Assembly (NCBI GenBank): GCA_022984795.1 | Contig: JALIHJ010000040.1 | Location: 186,001-250,000, forward strand | Direction: 5' to 3' | Source: Fabrea salina | Taxonomy: Eukaryota > Ciliophora > Heterotrichea > Heterotrichida > Fabreidae | Length of the DNA: 64,000 nt | Part shown: one piece after another, positions 55,692 through 64,000 of the stretch | Layout of the letters: every line of letters begins with the position of its first letter | How positions within the stretch are numbered: position 1 is the stretch's first letter | The notes under the pieces: model-generated | The model's input: the letters and a program-made list of their open reading frames with translations, nothing else | The model's database searches: none | What the model was told of the DNA's origin: nothing | Position numbers and translations under genes: made by a program

Positions 55692-56543
55692 ATGAAGGCA
55701 CTGTCTTCTTGGTACGGAATGGAGTCAGCCCAGGAGTGCAGGGAGTGCTGTGGAGGACTAGGCTACTCAGCTTACTCTTCCTTGGGCAGGTTGAGGAGTG
55801 CCCAGGACGTCCAGATTACTTGGGAAGGCGACAACTCAGTTCTTATACAGCAAACTGCCAGGTTTGTGCTTAAGCAAATCCAAAAGACCTTCAAAGGACA
55901 AGGCATCAGTGCTCCTTCGCTGAGTTTTTTGAAAATGGACTTGGACGAAGTGAGGTCCTTTAAGGCAGACTTCAAGTCTTCTGAAGAACTCAAGAACCAA
56001 GACTTGCTGCTCCAAATGCTAGAACACAGAGTAAACATAAACCTGCACAAGTCAATAGCAAGACTCCAAATGAACGCTAAGAGTGCTGAGGATATGCAAG
56101 AAGCCTGGAACAACTCCCAGGTGCTTCACTTGCAAGAACTTGCTAAGTCCTACGGAGAACTTGTCATTGCAAGGGAGTTCTCTGACTTTGCAAACGTCCT
56201 CTTAGAAAAGGACAAGTGCACTGGAGAAAAGGTTAAGGACTTGTTTGTTTTGTTTTGTGTGCAGATCCTCCAGAAGTCAATTGGAGTCTACCTGGAAGGA
56301 GCCATTACTAGGGACCAAATCCAACTTGTAGAAGGTCTTTTGATTTCTCTCTGTGAGAGTTTAGGAGACTCTGCAGTCAGCATCGTTGACTCAATTGCCC
56401 CTCCAGACCCCTTGCTGGGTTCTGCCATTGGTGCTTCTGACGGCCAAATTTACCAACACTTAATCCAAGCAACAGAGAACGCTCCTGGAGTATACTCTAC
56501 ACCGAACTGGGTCCACGAAGTCAAGAAGTCTTTAAGTAACTAA
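55692..56543 (+). CDS. C-terminal piece of acyl-CoA oxidase
   Basis: 283 residues matching only the second half of peroxisomal acyl-CoA oxidase: SAQECRECCGGLGYSAYSSL, then DVQITWEGDNSVLIQQTARF, and a helical C-terminal domain. Full-length enzymes have about 650 residues, and the N-terminal beta-barrel and flavin-contact half are absent, since the divergent ISWI gene starts only 82 nt away. Codons before the ATG stay open for about 28 codons in frame and look protein-like (VRKHSILCAM). No PTS1 ends the protein (ends SLSN). Either a truncated duplicate still under constraint or a recent fragment. Confidence 0.75.
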   Translation: MKALSSWYGMESAQECRECCGGLGYSAYSSLGRLRSAQDVQITWEGDNSVLIQQTARFVLKQIQKTFKGQGISAPSLSFLKMDLDEVRSFKADFKSSEELKNQDLLLQMLEHRVNINLHKSIARLQMNAKSAEDMQEAWNNSQVLHLQELAKSYGELVIAREFSDFANVLLEKDKCTGEKVKDLFVLFCVQILQKSIGVYLEGAITRDQIQLVEGLLISLCESLGDSAVSIVDSIAPPDPLLGSAIGASDGQIYQHLIQATENAPGVYSTPNWVHEVKKSLSN

Positions 56544-56559
56544 CCACTTAAGTTCCATA

Positions 56560-58761
56560 ATGCAATACGAACTCATCAAGTTAAGAACCAGTCGAGTCGT
56601 GGGAGGGAAGATCAGTGGGTTGTTTACAGTTGAAGAGAACTTAAGACCTAGTTCCCTCCTTGAAAGTTGCAAAGTGATCATTGGAGTATGCATGTACAAC
56701 GAAAGCAAAGAACACCTGACCCAGACTCTGGACGGAGTGTATTCGAACCTCAAGTACTTCTCCAGGGCAGGTGTAAGTCCAGCAGAGGTTGTTTGTGTAG
56801 TAGTTGCAGACGGCATGGAGCCCTTCATGAAGGCTTACAACAAAGAACCTGAGTACTTCAGTCACTTTTTCTCGCCTAGTGAAATCACTCTTAGGTACGA
56901 GTACGACGAAGAAGACCTGCCTAAGTTCAAGCACCTAAGTCAAGGGAAGGACGAAATAGCCCACTGTTTCTACCAAAGGTTCCAGTGCAGTAGTAACGCA
57001 GGACTGCCTCTGAACCTTTACTGGTGTGTGAAGCAAGAAAACAAAAGGAAACTCAACTCCCACCTGTGGTTCTTCGGAGGTTTCTGTGAAGAGTTGCAGC
57101 CTGAGTACTGCATCATTCTGGACGTAGGCACAAAGCCCCAGGAAAAGGCCCTGTTTTACTTGTTCGAAGCTATGGAAACTGACGCCCAGGTTGCAGGTTG
57201 CTGTGGAGAAATTGTTCCTATGAAGCAGAAGTTCTTCAATTTTGTTGTTTCAGCCCAAGTAGTTGAGTACAAGTTCGCTCACATCTTTGACAAAGCTTTA
57301 GAAAGCGTCACGGGCTACATAACAGTGCTTCCAGGTGCTTTCAGTGCTTACCGCTGGAGTGCCATTAAGGACGAACCTTTGTGGGACGACTACTTCAAGT
57401 CAATCATGTTTCCTGAAGGCATGAATGCTTTCAACTCAAACATCTACCTTGCTGAGGACAGGGTGTTGTGCCACTCCCTGGTGACCAAAGAAGACTGCAG
57501 TTACATTCTGAGGTACGTCAAAAAGGCCTTGGCGTTCACTGACGTTCCTGAGACTCTGGGCGAAATACTAGGCCAGAGAAGGCGTTGGGTAAACGGGTCT
57601 TGGTTTGCAATGATTGACTCCCTCAAAAAGTACTCCAAACTCCGCAAAAGCAGTCATTCCTTTTTGCGCAAGGCTGCAATTTCTTTTTTGGTGCTGTACC
57701 ACTTAGTGTACGTGGTCTTTAGTTGGCTTATGGTGGGAACTTTGTTTCTGGTTCTGTTCATCCAGATCAAGGAGATAGGCCTTCCAGAGTTTTTGGAGCA
57801 CTTGTTAGTTAATGTGTACATTGGGATTCTGATCATAATATTTACAATATCTTTGGGAGTCAAACCTAGGAGGGTGGAGCCAACACTTCAGGTCATTTCC
57901 TTCTTTTTGGGGCTGTACATGGCCTTCATTATGGGAGTGTTGTGTTACTTCATATTTGCAGACTCTGACTCCACTGCAACTTCTGAAATACTGTCGTTGG
58001 TAGTTTTTGGAACCCTTTTTGCTTACCCAATTAATATAGTGATTCACGGGTCCAACATTAACATTTTGAAGGGAATAGTGCAGTACGTATTTATGACTCC
58101 TACTTACATCAACTTGTTTTTGATTTACTCAATATGCAACGTCCACGACTGCACTTGGGGCAACAGACCTGACAAACTAACTCAGTCTGAGAAGAAAAGA
58201 CTTGAAGAGTACGAGCAGTTCAGAACTCGCTGGGTTGTGGTTTGGCTCGTTTGCAACATTTACTTCCCCTACTCCATGATTGTCACTGGAGTTTACGAGC
58301 AAGGGAGTTACTGGATTTCTTACTCCTTCTTCATGGTCTTTGGAGTTGTTCTTTTGCTGAAGTTTTTGGGAGGTCTTTTGTACTTCTTCCAAGAAAAGTT
58401 CAAAAAGAAACTGGTGCTCCAGGACAAAGAAGCACCTTTTGTGAGAGGAAGCACTCCTTTAACTGTGTCTCCTGAGATCCCTGAAGCAATTGACCCAGAC
58501 TTAACTCCTCCTCAAGAGTCCAGTGCAAGTCACCGTCTGGTCATTGAGAGCCAGGACCAAAGTGACTCAGAATCTGAACTCACTTTTGGCAGTGAGTGCT
58601 CCAACTGGCTGATCAATTTGCTTAGTGAACTCCAACTTGATGTTGTTGAAGTCGAAAAAGTCACTGGCATACCCCAGTCCAAGTTGCTGGACTCTATAGC
58701 TGGAAATGTTTCTCTGGCTGAGCACGAGAAGGACTTAATACTTAAGTTGCAAAGTAATTAA
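56560..58761 (+). CDS. Chitin synthase
   Basis: 733 residues. The family-2 glycosyltransferase core carries IIGVCMYNESKEHLTQTLDG, the PGAFSAYRW segment, AEDRVLC (EDR catalytic motif) and QRRRWVNGSWF (product-binding QRRRW), all diagnostic of chitin synthase. Several membrane helices follow (about 370-600), and an acidic C-terminal tail ends in a helix with VTGIPQSKLLDSIAG. It makes chitin from UDP-GlcNAc at the plasma membrane. In heterotrichs chitin could serve cyst walls or loricae. It starts 16 nt after the acyl-CoA oxidase piece. Confidence 0.93.
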   Translation: MQYELIKLRTSRVVGGKISGLFTVEENLRPSSLLESCKVIIGVCMYNESKEHLTQTLDGVYSNLKYFSRAGVSPAEVVCVVVADGMEPFMKAYNKEPEYFSHFFSPSEITLRYEYDEEDLPKFKHLSQGKDEIAHCFYQRFQCSSNAGLPLNLYWCVKQENKRKLNSHLWFFGGFCEELQPEYCIILDVGTKPQEKALFYLFEAMETDAQVAGCCGEIVPMKQKFFNFVVSAQVVEYKFAHIFDKALESVTGYITVLPGAFSAYRWSAIKDEPLWDDYFKSIMFPEGMNAFNSNIYLAEDRVLCHSLVTKEDCSYILRYVKKALAFTDVPETLGEILGQRRRWVNGSWFAMIDSLKKYSKLRKSSHSFLRKAAISFLVLYHLVYVVFSWLMVGTLFLVLFIQIKEIGLPEFLEHLLVNVYIGILIIIFTISLGVKPRRVEPTLQVISFFLGLYMAFIMGVLCYFIFADSDSTATSEILSLVVFGTLFAYPINIVIHGSNINILKGIVQYVFMTPTYINLFLIYSICNVHDCTWGNRPDKLTQSEKKRLEEYEQFRTRWVVVWLVCNIYFPYSMIVTGVYEQGSYWISYSFFMVFGVVLLLKFLGGLLYFFQEKFKKKLVLQDKEAPFVRGSTPLTVSPEIPEAIDPDLTPPQESSASHRLVIESQDQSDSESELTFGSECSNWLINLLSELQLDVVEVEKVTGIPQSKLLDSIAGNVSLAEHEKDLILKLQSN

Positions 58762-58861
58762 TTGCAGTACCCCTGCTGTCATCCCGAGGTTCCTAATCCA
58801 AAGCAGACTTCAACACTAATACTTGAACAAAAGGTGACTGGCACCTGGAGTAATAATAAAT
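58762..58861. other. 100-nt intergenic gap
   Basis: Nothing recognised; it ends gagtaataataaat directly before the next ATG. Confidence 0.3.
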
Positions 58862-60529
58862 ATGGACTGTCTCAACTGCAAACGCGCTCTCAAGGACACT
58901 TATGTTGTATCTATGGGTCACAGACTCTGCATAGGGTGTTATAGAGCTGGAGTGTATGAGAATGAAGAGAAGAAGTGCTTTGAGTGTCAGAACATGAGAC
59001 CAAACAAGACACTTTTCTACTATGATGACATGCAGTTCAGATGCATTTTATGCAAAGCAGTAGAAAGCCAAGTTCAGTGCAGTAAGTGCGAAGAAAGCAA
59101 AAGCAACAAAATCAACTTCTTCCACAAAAACCAAATATTCTGTATCAGCTGTTGTTCTTCCGATGTGTTTGAGTGCTTTATGTGCGGAGTCGTGATGGCT
59201 TACAAAGACACTAACACTGACTCAGAAATGAACATCCTTTGCTTTTTGTGCTACCCTAAAGTAAGGTTTACTGAAGCCCAGTGTAGGGTGTGCAATTTGA
59301 TTATGGGGAATTACTTTGTCCACACAACCACTACACTCTGCTTCAACTGTTACGACTGCACTCCTGCTAAAGTGTGCTTTAAGATGTATGGAAACCACAA
59401 ATTACTTCCTACTCAACTCGACTCAGAGGAAAAGGTTTTGTGCCAGGTGATGAGTGAGATCGACTTAACTCTTTGGTCACTCACTAAGTACATTTCAGAC
59501 TCTTCAAAGTCACTAGAAATGAGGGCAAAGAGAAGAAGAGCAATTAAAGAATTCAGCCAAAACCTAAGAAGAAACTACCCTCAGGTGTTTGAGCAGTGCA
59601 GTCTTGAGGAATTCACCTACTACAAAGGAACTGCCTTAGTAATCCAGACACTCTTCAATAAGCTGGATGAAGAAGACTTCCTCAGCTGCAGAGTTGAAGA
59701 CTTTGGAGTCACCTGGAACTACATGCAGCAAGTCAGCTTGTTAGGAATCTGGCTTAAGATCAAAAGCATTCAAGACAGACTCATGGAAATCTTTTTCTGT
59801 GACAGATTCCTGTACTACTTTGACTTCAGGTGTCCAATAGCCTACATGTTCGAAACTACACTTCTCAAGCTAGAACGCCACAACTCCTCCGTGACAAAGC
59901 CTATTCCAGAAAGCACCAAGAACTCAATATTCAGTGTCATGAACACTGAGTTTGTGAAGCAAAAGTACCTTGAAGAGTTGGAGCTAGAGGATAACTACAC
60001 CCAAATACTTCAAGCTACTCTAGACAAGACTTTCTTGTGCGACTACAGTGTATTTGGGATATGCGGAGTGTCCTTGATGACTGGCAACTTAATCATCAAG
60101 GACTACCTAAGTGCTCCCAAAGACTCTAACTCTGGTGAAGCTCCGTGCAAGAAGCCTAAGTACGAAGAAGATACTGACTTAGGCACTGCTTCAATTCTGA
60201 TCTGCTTCATACACGAGTTTGCTCATGTCCTGGCTAGAGCTAAACTGGGCAGAGGAATTGACTTTGTAAGACTTGAAAACTCACCAGACAACTTCAAGTA
60301 CAACCAAAAGAAAAAGGAAACTGGATTCTACATGGAGGAGAAACTACTAGGAGAACAAGAAACAAGGTCCCAAGTAGTGGTTGAAGACGCAGCAAGGATG
60401 ATCCTGGACCCCAACAGTTGGGTTGATGGAATTGACCAAAGATTCCAACAACTCAACATGGACAGAAGCAACAAACTCAGCATGACTCTCAAGCACAGAG
60501 ACAGGCCCTTCTGTGGATTGCATGAGTAA
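58862..60529 (+). CDS. Cys-rich zinc protein with HExxH metallopeptidase motif
   Basis: 555 residues. The first 190 contain repeated Cys pairs (CLNCKRALKDTYVVSMGHRLCIGCY, CFECQNM, CILCKAV...CSKCEES, CISCC, CFMCGV, CFLCYP, CRVCNL, CFNCYDC), i.e. several LIM or RING-like zinc modules. The C-terminal half has IHEFAHVLAR with HEFAH at 451-455, and about 35 residues on ETGFYMEEKLLGE, where Glu492 or Glu493 could be the third ligand as in gluzincins. The layout recalls plant DA1 (LIM plus peptidase) without clear homology. Probably a zinc peptidase. Confidence 0.7.
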   Translation: MDCLNCKRALKDTYVVSMGHRLCIGCYRAGVYENEEKKCFECQNMRPNKTLFYYDDMQFRCILCKAVESQVQCSKCEESKSNKINFFHKNQIFCISCCSSDVFECFMCGVVMAYKDTNTDSEMNILCFLCYPKVRFTEAQCRVCNLIMGNYFVHTTTTLCFNCYDCTPAKVCFKMYGNHKLLPTQLDSEEKVLCQVMSEIDLTLWSLTKYISDSSKSLEMRAKRRRAIKEFSQNLRRNYPQVFEQCSLEEFTYYKGTALVIQTLFNKLDEEDFLSCRVEDFGVTWNYMQQVSLLGIWLKIKSIQDRLMEIFFCDRFLYYFDFRCPIAYMFETTLLKLERHNSSVTKPIPESTKNSIFSVMNTEFVKQKYLEELELEDNYTQILQATLDKTFLCDYSVFGICGVSLMTGNLIIKDYLSAPKDSNSGEAPCKKPKYEEDTDLGTASILICFIHEFAHVLARAKLGRGIDFVRLENSPDNFKYNQKKKETGFYMEEKLLGEQETRSQVVVEDAARMILDPNSWVDGIDQRFQQLNMDRSNKLSMTLKHRDRPFCGLHE

Positions 60530-60690
60530 CAATAATTCTATCTACTTTAAGTAATTCAGTAGAGTAGTTAAATGCATGCTTGAACAGTCTACTTAGCACA
60601 AGTACTTTCAAAGTCATTGTTGTCTTTGCTACTTGATGTTGTTTAGCTATCAAGTGTTTTGCATTACTCTTAATAGACTACTTAGGGTGT
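60530..60690. other. Start of sparse region
   Basis: AT-rich sequence after the HExxH gene. I see no frame with coding character here. Confidence 0.3.
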
Positions 60691-61024
60691 TTAGTTTATT
60701 GATTTGATGAAGCATCCAGAAAGCTTCTTCATCTTGAATGACTTCTGTTCTTTATCAATTCCTTGTTTGTATTTCTTCCTGAAACTTTCTAGAGATTCAT
60801 TCCAATTAGGATTATGCAGTACAAACTCAGCTAGTTCTTGAACCCTAATAACTGAGTCTCTAACTGGTTACCCATTTACTTTCTTGAGTCTCTTCAAAGT
60901 GTTACTGAGTGTTCTTTTTGAGAAAGTTCTGAGTCATTGTAATTCTTGGAATAGACCAAACAAATGTACCGAGTGAGTCTTTACACACCTCTGAGTCTAA
61001 TGCAAGTACTGGGTTACTTTCCAT
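60691..61024 (-). pseudogene. Small damaged gene, about 105-111 codons
   Basis: The minus strand starts ATGGAAAGTAACCC and reads MESNPVLALDSEVCKDSLGT, then later DSVIRVQELAEFVLHNPNWN and ESLESFRKKYKQGIDKEQ, ending SGCFIKSIN and TAA. The two halves are in different frames and at least one stop interrupts. A 16-nt GTA-AG candidate at 60864-60879 (gtaaatgggtaaccag) explains only part. Either a decayed gene or assembly errors. No family recognised. Confidence 0.4.
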
Positions 61025-62070
61025 TTACGTAAAGACTAAGGATATACAATATTCAGAGTTTGATTGCTTGTATGTAGAAGTTAGAACACTAGTATTTATA
61101 CTAATATTCCCACTCCTTTTGATTGAATGCTATTAGTGTTAGGGTTATTAAATCCCAAGCTTAAAGCATCAACACTGCAATAGACTTACATACTTTAGAA
61201 TTAGAACTCAAAGTTAAGAAGTTTTTAATGAGTTGTTATTCTGTTTGTTTATTGCTTCCTTATTGTTAAGGTGTGCTTTCACTAGGTCTCTAAAAACCTT
61301 GCTAGAATTAGTAAGTTATTTCAACTGAACAAAAACCTTTAGACTTCAGTCTAGGTACAATCCATCCTACCAGCATTTGTTGTTTCCTTCTTTTTAATAC
61401 TCTAGTGTTAGCTTCCTTGGTTGTTCCTCGCTTCAATCCTCTTTCTTTTGTTGCAATCTGTGTGTGTTTACTTTTGCTTCTTTGTGAAGAAGTTCCCAGT
61501 GGTTTTAAACCCCTGCTAGTTAACTCAATAGCCCTTCACACAACTAGTCACGACATCAAGCTCTTCTTCTAACTACCTTGCAAGCATACGCTCTACAAAG
61601 CAAAGTCTAACATTGCAAAGTCCATCAAATCATTTCTTATTTTGACTACTTTAAGAATTATTCAACCAATACAGAGAAGTAACTATTCGTCTTCTCGTAT
61701 CAATCTGTTGTCTAAGTTTTAAGTTCTGTTAGGTGAGACTCAGAGTTGTCTTCGTTGATTTCTTGCTTTGTTTGTACTGTGCATGAACATTGTGATTACT
61801 AGCTTAGTATGCAGATGCTCTAATTACTTATTCACAGCTATGTTCTCTTCAGACTTCTCTCTGATGGGTGTCCACTCATAACCTTCCAAGTTTACTCACT
61901 GCCTCCAGCCTTCTATGTCCTAGACTTTAACTTAGTAAACTCACATTGCTAATCAGAATCCCGTAGACTGTGACTCTAAGATCATCTTTCAGACATCACC
62001 CTAACCCATTGATTAATTCAACCAAGTCCTAGTTGCTATAACCCAGTCAAACTCATATCCCCCTAATTCA
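61025..62070. other. About 1 kb without a supportable gene
   Basis: T-rich and repetitive in style. On the minus strand a stretch of roughly 70 codons around 61310-61540 is open and Lys/Arg-rich (SKHTQIATKERGLKRGTTKE), perhaps a remnant or chance. I find no tRNA, rRNA or telomeric array. A lone TGTTAGGG occurs at 61137-61144. Confidence 0.3.
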
Positions 62071-63557
62071 ATGGCTAATAAAATGTTCACTCGAGTCGTC
62101 CGCAACTTCCACAAGCTCAGAGTTCCCCAGGGATACTCCGGAGACTTGAGACTTTACAAGGTCAGATTCGAAAGGTTCACCCAGGGAGAGAGTATCGCTG
62201 AAATAGGCGGAAAGTCCTTATTCGCAAGCGGTGACGGCATTGTGTGGAAAAAGCTCAAGCAAGACAACCTCACTGTTGAGGAAGGTACAGAAATCTACGA
62301 AGTCGTCAACTTCCCTCCCTGGCTAAGAATGATTCCTCCGAATGCAGCTATATCCTTCCTCGCAGTCTTTGTAGCCTACCTGACCTACATGAACCAAAGG
62401 AAATTCAACAAAGAACAACTTCAAAACAATAATATAGAGATCGGGCTTAAAGACCCTCAATTCAGCGTCCGAAAAATCAATGAGACTCTGATTCAGCCCA
62501 AGCTAGCACCTAGAGTTAAAGGGACTTTGATTGAAAACCCTGAACTTACTCGTTGGTGGATTGAACACCTTGAAGAGCCCATTGAGAGAGGAGTGGACGT
62601 GGTCTACGGACCCAAAGGCATAGGCAAGTCTACCTTTATGGAGAGACTTTGCCATGTGCTTAGCAACCCTGGCACGCTCAAAAAGTACTCAGACACTAAG
62701 ACCCAGTTTGTTTCTGTGTACGTAGACTTGAAAGCAACAAAAGGGAATCTATGGCTGAACCTTTACTCAAGATTGGGAGCTGAAGGGTACTCAACAAATA
62801 ACAAAATTATGCTCGAAGACTGTCTAAGAAGAACTTGATCAAGGAAGGAAAAAGCCAGTTCTCATTTTCGACAACGTCCAAGACATTCTACTCCAAGGCG
62901 ACTACAAATCTTCAGAAGGGTGCTAACTTCATCAAAGACCTTATACTCGACTTCACTGCAAAGGGACTAGCCAAAGTCATTCTGGTAAGCAGTGATCAAC
63001 ACCTTCCAAGCCGAATTGGATCCCTCAGTACGATTGATAAAAGATCTGATGTTGATGCTTTTCAGTTCAGTTACCCAGAAGGAGAAGAAGTCACCAACTG
63101 GATGAAACAACTAGCAGAAATGGATAGCAGGTCAGTGACAGATGAAGACCTGCAGTTGTACCTGAAGTACCATGGCTCACTGAGAGACTTCAAGAAATTC
63201 TGCTCTAACTACAATGACATGAGTTTGAGGGAGTACTTAGTAATGACTATCAAACAGGATGTGCGAACCTATTTCGCTCAAAAAGGATGAACTTGATTCA
63301 AGTTCTGAGGAGTTTATGAACGTAATACAACAACTGTGCAAGCAAGAAAAGATTAGAGCTAGTAACGGATTCAGGAAGATAATTCTGAAACTAGAAGAAG
63401 CAAACTTCTTGAGGATAGCTGAACCACCCTACTACTCCTTCAATTCAAGAGCTTCTGAGTGTCAAGCTTGAGGGTTTACTGTGGAGTGGCTGGAGACTCA
63501 GAGTTCCTGAAAGAAGTTTACGAAGACTCCAGCCAACTTGAAAATAATAATACTTAG
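62071..63557 (+). pseudogene. Mitochondrial-type P-loop ATPase with several frame breaks
   Basis: The first 255 codons are open: MANKMFTRVVRNFHKLRVPQ fits a mitochondrial signal, a membrane helix follows near 95-110 (MIPPNAAISFLAVFVAYLTY), then a P-loop GPKGIGKSTF. After that, coding similarity hops between frames: a Walker B-like PVLIFDNVQDILL, then ANFIKDLILDFTAKGLAKVI, then DELDSSSEEFMNVIQQL and a last part ending QLENNNT. Five single-base shifts are needed, four at short A or G runs (about 62826, 62849-62853, 62918-62920, 63280-63284) and one near 63460. Decayed gene or sequencing error. It resembles STAND/ATPase_2-type proteins. Confidence 0.6.
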
Positions 63558-64000
63558 TTTTAAATTGTCGTAAACTTCTAGTCAGAGTTGTTTGTTGGTT
63601 TCTTCACTAGTTCATTGCTAGAGCAGGTTCTACTTTCCAAGACTTAGTTACTCAACTTGAATCTTTGCTTAGTAAATGCTTAATCCAAACCTAGAGTTCT
63701 ATAGATGCACTTAAGCTGGTTAAGCGGGTGGGTCTTCAAAGACTACTTAACTATGTCGACTTGGTTGATATTTGTTGTGTTTACTGAATAGATTATACAT
63801 TGTGGACTAACTGTGCTTGTATCAACTACTGTTCTATTCATTCTTGTTTAGACTGAGTACTTTGTTAGGGTGTGTTTGGTTATTCTTGACTCAAGTGTTC
63901 CTTACCTTTGCTCAATTCAATTGCCACACTAAATAACTTGACTAATTCACCAAATAATTACTTGGAGCATCACTTAAAGACTACTGGCTATTATTGTTTC
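63558..64000. other. 443 nt without a recognised feature
   Basis: AT-rich with no convincing frame. A single TGTTAGGG at 63863-63870 matches the heterotrich telomere unit but is not repeated, so it is not evidence of a chromosome end. Confidence 0.3.

Noticed and set aside
61310-61540. Open, basic stretch of about 70 codons on the minus strand as a gene
   Set aside because: No start, no recognisable domain, and such a length is not rare by chance in a kilobase of non-coding sequence.
62838-63290. In-frame TGA read as Trp in the ATPase gene
   Set aside because: The TGA triplets arise where homology leaves that frame; reading through them gives unrelated sequence, so reassignment does not explain them.
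61137-63870. TGTTAGGG copies at 61137 and 63863 as telomere repeats
   Set aside because: Single 8-mers are expected about twice by chance in 64 kb on both strands; no tandem array is present.
1-64000. CRISPR arrays, transposons, rRNA or viral elements
   Set aside because: No repeat-spacer pattern, terminal repeats, transposase, reverse transcriptase or capsid-like protein was seen.

Overview
The window is eukaryotic, nuclear and extremely gene-dense. It most likely comes from the macronuclear genome of a heterotrich ciliate that keeps the standard genetic code (Stentor, Fabrea or a relative). Three observations support this. Ten introns can be read directly and all are exactly 15 nt; each starts GT (nine GTA, one GTG), ends AG, and has A at position 10. 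Long frames close at TAA or TAG with no in-frame TGA, and TGA ends only one gene. The gene content is that of a complex protist: HOOK, SAPS, polo-like kinases, TMEM138, TTLL, ISWI, DHHC, syntaxin and chitin synthase. I cannot fix the genus from sequence alone. GC looks like roughly 40% by eye, and about 46 genes fill the first 60.5 kb.

Layout. 1-6.7 kb: small coiled-coil and low-complexity proteins, a syntaxin and mitochondrial bL12. 6.7-20.3 kb: HOOK-like adaptor, RHD3/Sey1 GTPase, PP6 regulatory subunit, a PAS-containing multi-membrane protein, a DHHC palmitoyltransferase, a pseudophosphatase and an acylated ankyrin protein. 20.3-30.3 kb: large repeat-bearing protein, RMD1-like membrane protein, coiled coils, a pseudokinase and a RanBP2-finger protein. 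30.4-46.4 kb: two polo-like kinase paralogues on the same strand, flanking a USP deubiquitinase, FHA/SNIP1-like protein, TMEM138, thioredoxin-like protein and a zinc-finger PAK-type kinase; the second kinase faces a Mad3/BubR1-like checkpoint protein. 46.4-60.5 kb: FBXO3-like protein, sugar transporter, ZZ/NBR1-like protein, EEP-fold protein, ISWI, a C-terminal piece of acyl-CoA oxidase, chitin synthase and a Cys-rich HExxH protein. 60.5-64 kb is different: sparse, AT-richer, with a damaged small gene and a P-loop ATPase interrupted by several single-base shifts.

Genes are packed almost without spacers. Divergent start codons are often only 7-15 nt apart, convergent genes overlap at their 3' ends or are one base apart, and tandem genes can touch or overlap. 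A TATA-like TTTATAAA/TATAAT sequence commonly lies directly before the ATG. Several proteins (DUSP, kinase, FHA, EEP, USP-like, polo-box) keep a fold but have lost signature catalytic or binding residues. Repeated one-base shifts at homopolymers could be assembly errors or real lesions, and the sequence alone cannot separate these.
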